A stretch of 13,512 nt of DNA from Pseudomonadota bacterium (lineage in GTDB: Bacteria > Pseudomonadota > Gammaproteobacteria > Burkholderiales > Methylophilaceae): the NCBI GenBank assembly GCA_029549705.1, contig JAKPIR010000185.1, positions 1-13,512 of the forward strand, given 5' to 3'. The number at the start of each line of letters is the position of its first letter. The first letter of the stretch is position 1. The notes beneath the pieces are model-generated. The model was not told the DNA's origin, ran no database searches, and saw only the letters and a program-made list of their open reading frames with translations. The translations under genes were made by a program, and so were the position numbers. This document shows positions 5,844-13,295 of this stretch, one piece after another.

Positions 5844-8261
5844 ATGCTAAAAAATCGCTATATTTTATGCGTTAGCGTGATGTTGCTTGGGCTAAACCAG
5901 TTAGCACGGGCGGCAGAAGAGGCGAGCGTTGATGAAACACGCGCTAGCGAAACCGCCGTAGAAGCCAGCAGTGAAAGCTTAACGGAAATTTCTGCCGGCG
6001 CAGTGGTTGTGGATGGCGATAAGATTGAGTTGTATCTTGACCGAAAAATGCGCGCAATTGGGGATGCCTCTATCAGCCAGAACGGCAAAACCATTCTGGG
6101 TGACACCATTGACTACGATGTACAAAACGAGCAACTCGATGTTAAAGGTAATGCGCAAATCAACGTGGGCAATGCCAAACTTACCGGACCTGCACTTAGT
6201 ATGCAGCTATCTGAAGATGTGGGCGAAATGAAAGATGCCTCAATCACATTATTTAAACCTGCGCGTGAGAATAAAGACCAACTCATCACCATTAGCTCCG
6301 AGGCTTTTTCTAAAAGTCTGGGCAATCTACAAAGCCAGCAAATTGGCGGCGTGAGCACCTATGCGTTGGATGGTAGCCAAGCCATAACAGATCGCAACCA
6401 TACTGATGGCATGACACAACAAACTCCTGAAACGCGGGTATCGTCGGCACGCGGTGACGCCCAGACAATTCTGTTTGAAGGTCAAGACACTAAAAGGCTA
6501 AAAGGCGCACGTTATACCACCTGCGCGCCCGGAGTAGACGACTGGTACATCAAGGCCAAAGACATTGAACTCAACGATTTTACAGAATCAGGCGTGGCAA
6601 GAAATGCCTATATTGAATTTAAGGGCGTGCCTATTCTTTACACGCCATGGGTGAGCTTTTCATACAATAATCAGCGCAAATCGGGTTTGCTCGCGCCGAC
6701 TTATGGCACCACGTCCAAAAGCGGTTTTGAATTAACGGTGCCATTTTATTGGAACATCTCGCCCAATATGGATGCTACTTTTGCCGCCCGTGCGCTGAGT
6801 AAGCGCGGCGTTCAATTGCAGGGCGAGTTCAGATATTTAGAACCCACTTTTTCAGGCATGGATAATATCGAATTTCTACCGAGTGATAGCCTGACCGGAA
6901 AAAATCGATACTATGCCAACTTAAAACATCAGCATAACCTTGGCCGTGGCTGGTCAGCAGGGTACAGCTTAGAAAAAGTCTCGGATGACCAATACTTTTC
7001 TGACATGTCCACCCGTATTATCACCACCAGCCGCGTGAACCTTGCGCAACAATTTAACGTGGATTATGCCGATGAAACATGGCGGTTCAACGCACTTGCA
7101 CAAAAATACCAAACCCTTGACCAAGTTTCATACCCCTATGAGCGCTTGCCGCAGATGACCCTTACCGGCAATCATTACTTTGGTGACTTCAACACCAATC
7201 TCTACACGCAACTGGTGGCCTTCGACACCAATAATCAAGCGCCAACTTTAGTCACAGGCACGCGCTTTACGATTTACCCGAGCATCAGTTTACCGATGAG
7301 CAGGTCTTATGGTTATCTCACCCCAAAAATTGGCGTTCATCACACCAATTACAGTCTTAATAACGACCCTAACAATCAAAACAGCATTAGCCGTACGTTG
7401 CCCATTTTTAGTCTAGATAGCGGGCTGTTTTTTGATCGCGATTTTAAAATAGCTAGGCGTGGCTATTCACAAACCATTGAACCACGATTGTTCTACACCT
7501 ACATTCCTGAATCAAAGCAATCATTAATTCCAATCTTTGACACCAGCGAATCCGATTTAAACTTCAGCAGTTTATTCCGCGAAAATCAGTTCTCTGGCAA
7601 TGACCGCATCAATAACGCAAACCAGCTCAGTTTTTCAGTCACCTCGCGTTTAATAGAATCAGCGAGCGGCACGCAGCGCCTGTCTGCTTCTATTGGCCAG
7701 CGCTATTACTTTGCTGACCAAAAAGTAGCATTGCCAGGCGCCGAACTCAGAAAAAACAATAGTTCAGACATCATCGCTGGCCTGACTACAAATCTCAAAA
7801 CCACGTTAAACCTTGATGCCTTCTGGCAGTACAACACCGATAACTCACAATCTGTTCGCACTACCATTACCAGCCGTTATAACCCAGAACCAGGTAAGGC
7901 ATTAAATTTAAGCTATAGCTACAGACGTGATTCCATCGATCAGGTCGATGTTTCTGCACAATGGCCGCTCAAGCCTGGTTGGTACGGTGTTGCGCGTATG
8001 AACTACTCGCTTCGTGAAAAACAACTCATTGAAAGCATTGCTGGCCTAGAATACAATGCGGGCTGCTGGCAAGCCAGAACGCTTATACAACGCGTAGAAA
8101 CAGCAACGGCCGACGCCAACTATGCGCTGTTCTTTCAGTTAGAATTGGGTGGGTTAGCTTCTATCGGCAATAATCCGCTATCCGTCATTAAGCGCAGTGT
8201 GCCGGGCTATGTGAGTTCGGGGCTGATTCCAGACTCTAATCAACCATCTTATTACGAGTGA
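5844..8261 (+). CDS. lptD: LptD, LPS-assembly outer-membrane protein
   Basis: Outer-membrane barrel of 805 aa that, with LptE, inserts lipopolysaccharide into the outer leaflet. A signal peptide (residues 1 to about 23, ending LARA before AEE) is followed by an acidic linker and an OstA/LptA-like jellyroll domain (about 50-160). Then comes the conserved stretch with TTCAPGVDDWYIKA and GVPILYTPW leading into the 26-strand barrel. The mature protein has only two cysteines, C227 (TTC) and C741 (AGCW). E. coli LptD has four, forming two disulfides; those present correspond to the C173-C725 pair. ATG 5844 is chosen over an in-frame TTG at 5838 because it starts a normal signal peptide. No strong ribosome site is visible. 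The stop overlaps the surA GTG by 4 bases (GTGA), and SurA is the chaperone known to help LptD assembly. Confidence 0.97.
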   Translation: MLKNRYILCVSVMLLGLNQLARAAEEASVDETRASETAVEASSESLTEISAGAVVVDGDKIELYLDRKMRAIGDASISQNGKTILGDTIDYDVQNEQLDVKGNAQINVGNAKLTGPALSMQLSEDVGEMKDASITLFKPARENKDQLITISSEAFSKSLGNLQSQQIGGVSTYALDGSQAITDRNHTDGMTQQTPETRVSSARGDAQTILFEGQDTKRLKGARYTTCAPGVDDWYIKAKDIELNDFTESGVARNAYIEFKGVPILYTPWVSFSYNNQRKSGLLAPTYGTTSKSGFELTVPFYWNISPNMDATFAARALSKRGVQLQGEFRYLEPTFSGMDNIEFLPSDSLTGKNRYYANLKHQHNLGRGWSAGYSLEKVSDDQYFSDMSTRIITTSRVNLAQQFNVDYADETWRFNALAQKYQTLDQVSYPYERLPQMTLTGNHYFGDFNTNLYTQLVAFDTNNQAPTLVTGTRFTIYPSISLPMSRSYGYLTPKIGVHHTNYSLNNDPNNQNSISRTLPIFSLDSGLFFDRDFKIARRGYSQTIEPRLFYTYIPESKQSLIPIFDTSESDLNFSSLFRENQFSGNDRINNANQLSFSVTSRLIESASGTQRLSASIGQRYYFADQKVALPGAELRKNNSSDIIAGLTTNLKTTLNLDAFWQYNTDNSQSVRTTITSRYNPEPGKALNLSYSYRRDSIDQVDVSAQWPLKPGWYGVARMNYSLREKQLIESIAGLEYNAGCWQARTLIQRVETATADANYALFFQLELGGLASIGNNPLSVIKRSVPGYVSSGLIPDSNQPSYYE

Positions 8262-9574
8262 TTATTTTGCAAAAATATATTCAATTTTTTAGTCGCGTTT
8301 TTTGGTTTGTTTTTTTTGTCGCCTCATTTAATGTACTCGCGGCTGAAGTTCAAAAACTAGACCGGATTGTGGCAGTGGTCGACCAAACCGTGATTACTGA
8401 GCGAGACTTGGAAAGCCGTATTTCAACCGTCACAGCGCAACTCAAAAAACAAGGTACAGAATTACCGGATGAAGCCTTGTTGCGTAAACAAATTCTTGAG
8501 CGCCTGATCTCTGATACCTTACAAATTCAATACGCAGCACAGACTGGCCTAAAAGTTGAAGATAGCCAATTAGATAAAACCATTGAGCGTATTGCAGACC
8601 AGAATAATCTGACGCTGACGGAGTTTTCTGAAGCGCTGGCGCGGGACGGTATCAGCATGCGTAAATTCAGGGCAGATATTCGCAATGAAATCACTTTAGC
8701 ACGCTTAAGAGAGCGCGAGGTCGAAGGTCGCGTGAACGTGACCGAGTCTGAAGTGGACAACTATTTAACCAACCAATCTAACAGTGGTGAAAGTCTGGAT
8801 GAGTTTGAAATTTCGCATATTTTGATACGCACCCCTGAAGAAGGTGCAACTGAAGACATCCAAAAAGCCAAAGTCAAAGTGGACGAGGCCCTAAAAGCGC
8901 TGAGCGCAGGGATGAGTTTTGCCAAAGTGTCGGCCAGCTATTCAGATGCACCAAACGCGCTTGAAGGCGGCAATTTGGGCTGGAAAAAAGGCTCGCAAAT
9001 GCCGAACTTATTTTTAGAAGCGCTAAAAAACATGCAAGTTGGTGGGGTATCGGAGCCGATACGTAGCCCCAACGGTTACCATATTCTTAAACTCACGAAT
9101 AAACGTGGCGGGAACTCACCGCTTGTTGTGCAGCAAACACATGCACGACATATCCTGATTAAGCTTTCAGAAATCATGTCTGAAGCTGAAGGTAAAACCA
9201 AAATGGAAAATATCAAAGAGCGTTTAGATAATGGCGAAAAATTTGAAGTGCTTGCAAGGCAATACTCTGAAGACGCGACCGCCTCTAACGGTGGTGATTT
9301 AGGTTGGGTAAACCCGGGCGACACCGTGCCGCAATTTGAAAAAGCCATGAACGAACTCAGAGAAAATGAAATTAGCGCCCCCGTGCGTAGCCAGTTTGGC
9401 TGGCATATCATTCAAGTCCTTGAGCGTCGTGGCCAAGACATGACCAAAGAAGCGGCGCGCTTAAAAGCACGTCAGGAAATCCGCGCACGTAAAGCCGAAG
9501 AAGCCTACCAGGATTGGATTCGCGAATTGCGTGACCGCGCTTACGTAGAGCTGAGACTCGAAGATAAATTCTAA
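8258..9574 (+). CDS. surA: SurA, periplasmic chaperone and peptidyl-prolyl isomerase
   Basis: Periplasmic chaperone of 438 aa that escorts unfolded outer-membrane proteins, LptD among them, to the BAM complex. A hydrophobic signal peptide (1-29, ending VLAA before EV) is followed by the SurA N-terminal chaperone domain (about 32-160). Two parvulin domains follow, at about 182-282 (EISHILIRT, GGNLGWKKG) and 294-392 (ARHILIKLS, GGDLGWVNPGDTVPQF, FGWHIIQVLERR), then a C-terminal helix that joins the chaperone core. Length matches E. coli SurA (428). The start is GTG 8258, overlapping the lptD stop; a TTG at 8267 would also leave a signal peptide. The gene is coupled to lptD upstream and lies 3 bases from pdxA. 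Confidence 0.97.
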   Translation: MIILQKYIQFFSRVFWFVFFVASFNVLAAEVQKLDRIVAVVDQTVITERDLESRISTVTAQLKKQGTELPDEALLRKQILERLISDTLQIQYAAQTGLKVEDSQLDKTIERIADQNNLTLTEFSEALARDGISMRKFRADIRNEITLARLREREVEGRVNVTESEVDNYLTNQSNSGESLDEFEISHILIRTPEEGATEDIQKAKVKVDEALKALSAGMSFAKVSASYSDAPNALEGGNLGWKKGSQMPNLFLEALKNMQVGGVSEPIRSPNGYHILKLTNKRGGNSPLVVQQTHARHILIKLSEIMSEAEGKTKMENIKERLDNGEKFEVLARQYSEDATASNGGDLGWVNPGDTVPQFEKAMNELRENEISAPVRSQFGWHIIQVLERRGQDMTKEAARLKARQEIRARKAEEAYQDWIRELRDRAYVELRLEDKF

Positions 9575-9577
9575 TCT

Positions 9578-10570
9578 GTGACAGCCCGGCTTCCTAGAAT
9601 TGCGATTACCGCTGGCGAACCAGCTGGCATTGGCCTTGATTTATGCGTGAAGTTAGCACAAATACCGCTTGCCGCAAAAATCATTGTGATTGCAGACCAA
9701 TACGCGCTTAAACAGCGCGCGCAAACCCTTAGTTTACCACTCCATATTTGCGCTGATGAAGTGCCGCATTTAGGTAACGACAGCCTGCAGGTACTGCATC
9801 ACCCCATCGCGGAGCCGGTCGTTGCTGGACAACTCAATCCAAACAACAGTGCCTATGTTCTCAATACCTTAAAGTCTGCAACCGATGGCTGCGTGAATGG
9901 CACATTTGATGCCATGGTCACCGCCCCCGTTCACAAAGGGGTGATTAACGATGCTGGCATTGCCTTTACCGGCCATACCGAATATTTAGCGGAACTCACC
10001 AACACCAAACAGGTGGTGATGATGTTAGTCGGTGGCGGCATGCGCGTAGCACTTGCTACCACGCACCTTGCTTTAAAAAACGTATCTTCAGTAATTACGC
10101 TCGGCAGCCTAGAAACCACGCTGCGCATTCTGCATACCGATTTAGTGAAAAAATTTGCTATTCCACAGCCTAAAATTTATGTCGCTGGCTTAAATCCGCA
10201 CGCGGGCGAAGGCGGTTACTTAGGTACAGAAGAAATTGAAACAATCAACCCTGTACTAAAAAAATTTCGTGCCCAAGGCTTCGATTTAATCGGTGCACTC
10301 CCTGCCGACACGATGTTTTCAGAAAAAAATTTAACGATTGCCGATGCTTTCTTATGCATGTATCACGATCAAGGTTTGCCCGTACTGAAGCACGCCAGCT
10401 TTGGCGAAGGCGTGAATGTCACTTTAGGGCTGCCGATTATTCGCACTTCGGTAGACCATGGCACCGCGCTGGAATTAGCAGGCACCGGCAAAGCCGAAAT
10501 CGGCAGCTTACTGGCCGCGATTGCTCTTGCAATTCAGCTCTCGCACAACACCCTCCTAGCCCCAAAATAA
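9578..10570 (+). CDS. pdxA: PdxA, 4-hydroxythreonine-4-phosphate dehydrogenase
   Basis: NAD-dependent enzyme of 330 aa in the DXP-dependent route to pyridoxal 5'-phosphate. It oxidises 4-phosphohydroxy-L-threonine, whose product condenses with deoxyxylulose phosphate on PdxJ. The N-terminus has ITAGEPAGIG, then TAPVHKGVINDAG and FTGHTEYLAE (about 115-139). The divalent-metal histidines are H163 (TTHLALK), H208 (LNPHAGEGG) and H263 (MYHDQG), spaced exactly as in the E. coli enzyme (H166, H211, H266). The C-terminus has SVDHGTALELAGTGKA. The start is GTG 9578, three bases after the surA stop; the next in-frame Met is over 100 residues in, so GTG is strongly favoured. Its TAA shares an A with the rsmA ATG (TAATG), implying coupling. 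Confidence 0.96.
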   Translation: MTARLPRIAITAGEPAGIGLDLCVKLAQIPLAAKIIVIADQYALKQRAQTLSLPLHICADEVPHLGNDSLQVLHHPIAEPVVAGQLNPNNSAYVLNTLKSATDGCVNGTFDAMVTAPVHKGVINDAGIAFTGHTEYLAELTNTKQVVMMLVGGGMRVALATTHLALKNVSSVITLGSLETTLRILHTDLVKKFAIPQPKIYVAGLNPHAGEGGYLGTEEIETINPVLKKFRAQGFDLIGALPADTMFSEKNLTIADAFLCMYHDQGLPVLKHASFGEGVNVTLGLPIIRTSVDHGTALELAGTGKAEIGSLLAAIALAIQLSHNTLLAPK

Positions 10571-11334
10571 TGAAACACGTCGCCAAAAAACGCTTTGGTC
10601 AGAACTTTCTTACCGACCAAAGTATCATCACCAGTCTAGTTGATGCTATTTCACCGCAACCCGATGATTTGATGGTGGAAATTGGCCCTGGACTGGGCGC
10701 TCTCACCAAGCCGCTACTGCAAAAATTAAAGCTGCTGCATGTGGTAGAGGTGGATCGTGACATCATCACTTGGATGCAACAAGCTTATGCCAAGCACAAT
10801 ATCTCGATACATCAGTCAGATGCGCTGAAGTTTGACTTTCGCGCGCTTGGTACACATTTACGCGTTGTTGGAAACTTGCCTTATAACATTTCAACGCCGA
10901 TTTTGTTCCACCTGCTCGACAATGTGGCGGCAATTACCGATATGCACTTTATGTTGCAAAAAGAAGTGGTCGAGCGCATGGTAGCGTCACCTTCTACGCC
11001 AGCTTACGGGCGGCTTTCTGTCATGTTGCAATACCATTTGCACATGGAATATCTTTTTACCGTACCGCCCGAAGCCTTTGACCCAGCGCCCAAGGTCGAG
11101 TCAGCTTTTGTGCGCTGTGTTCCACATGCCAGTCTTCCCCACCTCGCCCACGACACAGCGCTGTTTGCAAAAGTCGTACTGGCTGCGTTTGGGCAACGCC
11201 GAAAAACGCTACGCAACACACTCAAAGATTGGTTAAATGACGAGGACTTTTCAAAATTAAATATTGACTCACAACTGCGTGCCGAAAATTTAAACGTAGC
11301 TGATTTTGTCAATATTGCGAATTTTATAAGCTAA
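10570..11334 (+). CDS. rsmA: RsmA (KsgA), 16S rRNA dimethyladenosine transferase
   Basis: SAM-dependent methyltransferase of 254 aa that dimethylates two adjacent adenines in the 3'-terminal helix of 16S rRNA late in small-subunit assembly. It begins MKHVAKKRFGQNFL, the usual family N-terminus. SAM motif I is EIGPGLGALT (37-46), the acidic VEVDRD follows (59-64), and the catalytic NLPYNIST is at 102-109. The C-terminal helical domain includes PPEAFDPAPKVESAFV. The frame is open upstream to about 10354, but that part lies inside pdxA and does not resemble RsmA, so the start is the ATG at 10570 overlapping the pdxA stop by one base. It is last in the lptD-surA-pdxA-rsmA run; apaG and apaH, which follow in E. 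coli, are absent here. Confidence 0.97.
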   Translation: MKHVAKKRFGQNFLTDQSIITSLVDAISPQPDDLMVEIGPGLGALTKPLLQKLKLLHVVEVDRDIITWMQQAYAKHNISIHQSDALKFDFRALGTHLRVVGNLPYNISTPILFHLLDNVAAITDMHFMLQKEVVERMVASPSTPAYGRLSVMLQYHLHMEYLFTVPPEAFDPAPKVESAFVRCVPHASLPHLAHDTALFAKVVLAAFGQRRKTLRNTLKDWLNDEDFSKLNIDSQLRAENLNVADFVNIANFIS

Positions 11335-11392
11335 AAATTTAGCGTATAAATCGCATTTGAAAAGACTAAAATTCTCCCGAGAAAAAATTTAC

Positions 11393-11427
11393 GCTCTGCG
11401 AGCCTTGTAAATAAAGGCTTACAGAGC
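11393..11427 (+). repeat. Dispersed hairpin repeat, copy 2 (rsmA-adk gap)
   Basis: GCTCTGCGAGCCTT (11393-11406) and AAGGCTTACAGAGC (11414-11427) form a 14-bp stem with one C-A mismatch and one G-T wobble around the loop GTAAATA. It matches the element at 4527-4555 read on the other strand. CGAGAAAAA (11378-11386) precedes and TGTGCAA (11440-11446) follows, as in copy 1. It lies 58 bases past the rsmA stop, but no T run follows on the plus strand, so ordinary intrinsic termination of rsmA is not evident. A T run would follow on the minus strand, where no gene is present. Confidence 0.75.
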
Positions 11428-11439
11428 ATCAAAAAAGGT

Positions 11440-11510
11440 TGTGCAAAAAAATGGCAGCATTTGCACTAAGAATCATTGTGCTTTGGCGCAATATTTTACA
11501 AAAATGGCAC
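11440..11510 (+). promoter_or_regulatory. Dyad and direct repeats upstream of the adk promoter
   Basis: GTGCAAA (11441-11447) and TTTGCAC (11460-11466) form a 7-bp inverted repeat with a 12-base spacer. AAAAATGGCA occurs twice, at 11447-11456 and 11500-11509, exactly 53 bases apart, close to five helical turns. Both lie just upstream of the adk extended -10 element. They may be a regulator-binding region, but the sequence is AT-rich and chance matches are possible. Fit to NtrC or sigma-54 consensus was tested by eye and failed on spacing. Confidence 0.3.
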
Positions 11511-11520
11511 GTGTGTCTTC

Positions 11521-11529
11521 TGCTATAAT
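11521..11529 (+). promoter_or_regulatory. Extended -10 promoter of adk
   Basis: TGC followed by a consensus TATAAT (11524-11529) forms a perfect extended -10 (TGnTATAAT). No good -35 lies at 16-18 bases; TTTACA at 11495-11500 is 23 bases away. Extended -10 promoters can work without a -35. The start of transcription would be near 11536, giving a leader of about 38 bases before the adk ATG. Confidence 0.65.
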
Positions 11530-11573
11530 TATTTTCAAAATAAACTTAAATCAACCCTCTTTAGGATTTCAAC

Positions 11574-12227
11574 ATGCGTATCATTCTTCTTGGCGCACCG
11601 GGCGCAGGCAAAGGCACACAAGCAACTTACATCAAAGAAAAATTCAATATTCCGCAAATTTCCACCGGTGATATGTTGCGCGCCGCAGTGAAAGCCGGTA
11701 CGCCATTAGGTTTAGAGGCAAAAAGCTTTATGGATAGCGGTGGCTTGGTGCCGGATGCCGTGATTATTGGCTTGGTCAGTGAGCGCATTAAAGAGGCCGA
11801 CTGTGCCAACGGCTTTTTATTCGATGGCTTTCCGCGCACTATTCCACAGGCAGAAGCAATGAAAGCCGCTGGCGTTGGCATTGATTACGTGGTAGAAATT
11901 GACGTTCCTGATGAAGCAATTGTTGAGCGCATGAGCGGCCGCCGTAGCCATCCTGCATCAGGCCGTACCTACCACATTAAATTTAATCCACCCAAAGTGG
12001 CTGGCAAAGATGATGTAACAGGTGAAGATTTGGTACAGCGCGATGACGACAAAGAAGATGTCGTTAAAAACCGCCTCAATGTTTATCACAGCCAAACCAA
12101 ACCATTAGTGAAATACTACACCGATTGGGCCAACAGCGGCAAAGCTGGCGCACCAAAACATGTGTTTGTGAATGGCTTGGGGGAAGTGACTGTGGTGCGC
12201 GATAACATTTTTAAGGCGCTGGCTTAA
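11574..12227 (+). CDS. adk: Adenylate kinase
   Basis: Cytoplasmic nucleoside monophosphate kinase of 217 aa catalysing ATP + AMP to 2 ADP, essential for adenine nucleotide balance. The P-loop is GAPGAGKGT (7-15), the AMP-binding region is ISTGDMLRA (about 29-37), and FDGFPRT is at 83-89. The LID domain (about 122-160) starts GRRSHPASGRTYH and lacks the four zinc cysteines found in many Gram-positive enzymes, so it is the long, zinc-free form. DDDKEDVVKNRL supplies the catalytic arginine. The ATG has a Shine-Dalgarno AGGA (11563-11566) 7 bases upstream and a strong promoter upstream, so it is probably transcribed independently of rsmA. Length and motifs are fully standard. Confidence 0.98.
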   Translation: MRIILLGAPGAGKGTQATYIKEKFNIPQISTGDMLRAAVKAGTPLGLEAKSFMDSGGLVPDAVIIGLVSERIKEADCANGFLFDGFPRTIPQAEAMKAAGVGIDYVVEIDVPDEAIVERMSGRRSHPASGRTYHIKFNPPKVAGKDDVTGEDLVQRDDDKEDVVKNRLNVYHSQTKPLVKYYTDWANSGKAGAPKHVFVNGLGEVTVVRDNIFKALA

Positions 12228-12229
12228 AC

Positions 12230-12274
12230 TATAATTTGGCCAGCACTATGAATAGTATGTAAGTCCAAATTTGG
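12230..12274 (+). promoter_or_regulatory. Possible promoter and palindromes between adk and the DUF2189 gene
   Basis: A consensus TATAAT is at 12230-12235, two bases past the adk stop, without a convincing -35. Downstream lie ACTAT-GA-ATAGT (12245-12256) and the perfect 10-base palindrome CCAAATTTGG (12265-12274). AATTTGG also occurs at 12233-12239, 35 bases before its repeat at 12268. GCTGGC (12218-12223) and GCCAGC (12239-12244) can pair across the adk stop but no T run follows. These could be a promoter with operator sites for the next gene; each element alone is short. Confidence 0.3.
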
Positions 12275-12310
12275 TCAAATGCGTTGTCATAAAACTGCAA
12301 GGGGTTATCA

Positions 12311-13105
12311 ATGAGTAAAAGCAATAATTTTGTCAGAGAGCGCCCTGCCAAGAGACATCCTGAAATTAGGCGGGTCAAACCGAATGTAGTGGCCGACTGG
12401 CTCCATGCGGGCGTAGTGGACACACATCGAGGTGGCTGGGCCAGCCTTTTCTATGGTGCAGCCCTTACAGTCGCCGGCTTATTTATTCATGTATTTTTTG
12501 CTGAAAGCTATTGGCTATTAGCTGGCCTAACTACTGGATTTCTTCTGCTCGGTCCGTTTCTTGCTACTGGACTCTATGACCTGAGTCGGCGCATGGAGCT
12601 AAACGAACCCCCAAAACTCATTCCTAGCCTGACTGCATGGCTGCCAAATTTGATTAACTTTAGTATTTTTGCCGCACTGCTAATTGCTGTGATGGCCATT
12701 TGGGTTTTTATCTCATTTCGTATTTTCTTGCACTTTTTTGACAGCAATCTTCCAACTTTCATTGATGTTGCAATCAATGTCATCACGCTCAAACAACCCA
12801 CTTTTGCACTTATTTATTTTTCTGTCGGTGGACTTTTTGCAGCCTTTATCTTCGCCATTAGCGTTGTTGCCGTACCGCTCATGCTCGATCGCAAGGCCAG
12901 CGTGGGTAGTGCAGCGCTGACCAGCCTGCTCGTCTGTGTCCGCAATCCAATACCTATGCTTCTCTGGGCTTTTTGTATAGTAGTCCTTGTCGGCTTTGGT
13001 TTTGCCACGAGCTTTCTGGGTTTAATTATCGCAATGCCAATCGTTGGGCATGCAAGTTGGCACGTCTACCGGGCTTTAGTCGAGACGAACGACAAGCAAG
13101 CGTAG
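12311..13105 (+). CDS. DUF2189 family integral membrane protein
   Basis: Predicted inner-membrane protein of 264 aa, unknown function. A basic cytoplasmic N-terminus (about 1-40, VRERPAKRHPEIRRVKPN) contains residues typical of the DUF2189 family (ADWLHAGVVDTHRGGWASLFYG). Hydrophobic segments lie at about 44-63, 67-89, 114-140, 165-190 and 214-246, the last long enough for one tilted or two helices. The C-terminus has AMPIVGHASWHVYRALV, which I also associate with this family. No signal peptide or catalytic motif is visible. A strong Shine-Dalgarno AAGGGG (12299-12304) lies 6 bases before the ATG. DUF2189 genes are often near respiratory oxidase genes, but here the neighbours are adk and leuS, which say little about function. 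The family call rests on remembered motif resemblance. Confidence 0.75.
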   Translation: MSKSNNFVRERPAKRHPEIRRVKPNVVADWLHAGVVDTHRGGWASLFYGAALTVAGLFIHVFFAESYWLLAGLTTGFLLLGPFLATGLYDLSRRMELNEPPKLIPSLTAWLPNLINFSIFAALLIAVMAIWVFISFRIFLHFFDSNLPTFIDVAINVITLKQPTFALIYFSVGGLFAAFIFAISVVAVPLMLDRKASVGSAALTSLLVCVRNPIPMLLWAFCIVVLVGFGFATSFLGLIIAMPIVGHASWHVYRALVETNDKQA

Positions 13106-13112
13106 TCAATAT

Positions 13113-13168
13113 GTAACACGGTAAAGCTGTGCGCTTTAGAATCACTGCTCATGTGTTACAAACACATG
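13113..13168. repeat. Overlapping, mutually exclusive hairpins before leuS
   Basis: TGTAACAC (13113-13120) pairs with GTGTTACA (13153-13160), enclosing a second perfect hairpin, TAAAGC (13123-13128) with GCTTTA (13134-13139). Alternatively CATGTGTT (13150-13157) pairs with AACACATG (13161-13168) across the 3-base loop ACA. GTGTT is shared, so the outer and the right-hand hairpins cannot form together. No T run follows either. The cluster begins 7 bases after the DUF2189 stop and ends upstream of the leuS promoter, so it would sit at the 3' end of the DUF2189 transcript. Confidence 0.5.
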
Positions 13169-13231
13169 CAAATCGGCCATACTCCAAGCTTATTAAAGTC
13201 CAGACTCTTCGTGCACCCTGAATGACAAACC

Positions 13232-13260
13232 ATGACGCAAGCCCCGCTTCACGGTATAAT
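13232..13260 (+). promoter_or_regulatory. Likely sigma-70 promoter of leuS
   Basis: The -35 candidate ATGACG (13232-13237; four of six match TTGACA) and the perfect -10 TATAAT (13255-13260) are separated by 17 bases. Transcription would start near 13267, leaving a leader of about 29 bases to the leuS ATG. That is too short for an attenuator, so the hairpins at 13113-13168 are not part of this leuS transcript. Confidence 0.65.
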
Positions 13261-13295
13261 TCAGCTATCCAAAAATTCACAAGAATAGCTAAACC

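Noticed and set aside
10354..10569. Apparent 72-codon N-terminal extension of rsmA
   Set aside because: The stretch overlaps pdxA in another frame and encodes nothing like RsmA; the standard N-terminus MKHVAKKRFGQNFL begins at the ATG at 10570, next to the pdxA stop.
11505..11523. Sigma-54 promoter (TGGCAC ... TGC) or NtrC site (TGCAC ... GTGC) upstream of adk
   Set aside because: The GC element is about 4 bases too far from the GG element for sigma-54, and the TGCAC/GTGC half sites at 11462-11480 are 11 bases apart where NtrC sites have about 7.
11441..11691. Two short plus-strand open frames overlapping the adk leader and start
   Set aside because: They read through the adk promoter and out-of-frame adk codons, with no family resemblance or ribosome site.
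12229..12423. Minus-strand frame of 64 codons opposite the DUF2189 start
   Set aside because: It is antisense to the well-supported DUF2189 N-terminus and its Shine-Dalgarno, with no promoter or family signal.
13113..13168. Leucine-responsive attenuator for leuS
   Set aside because: The likely leuS promoter (13232-13260) is downstream of the hairpins, and no leucine-rich leader peptide or T run was found.
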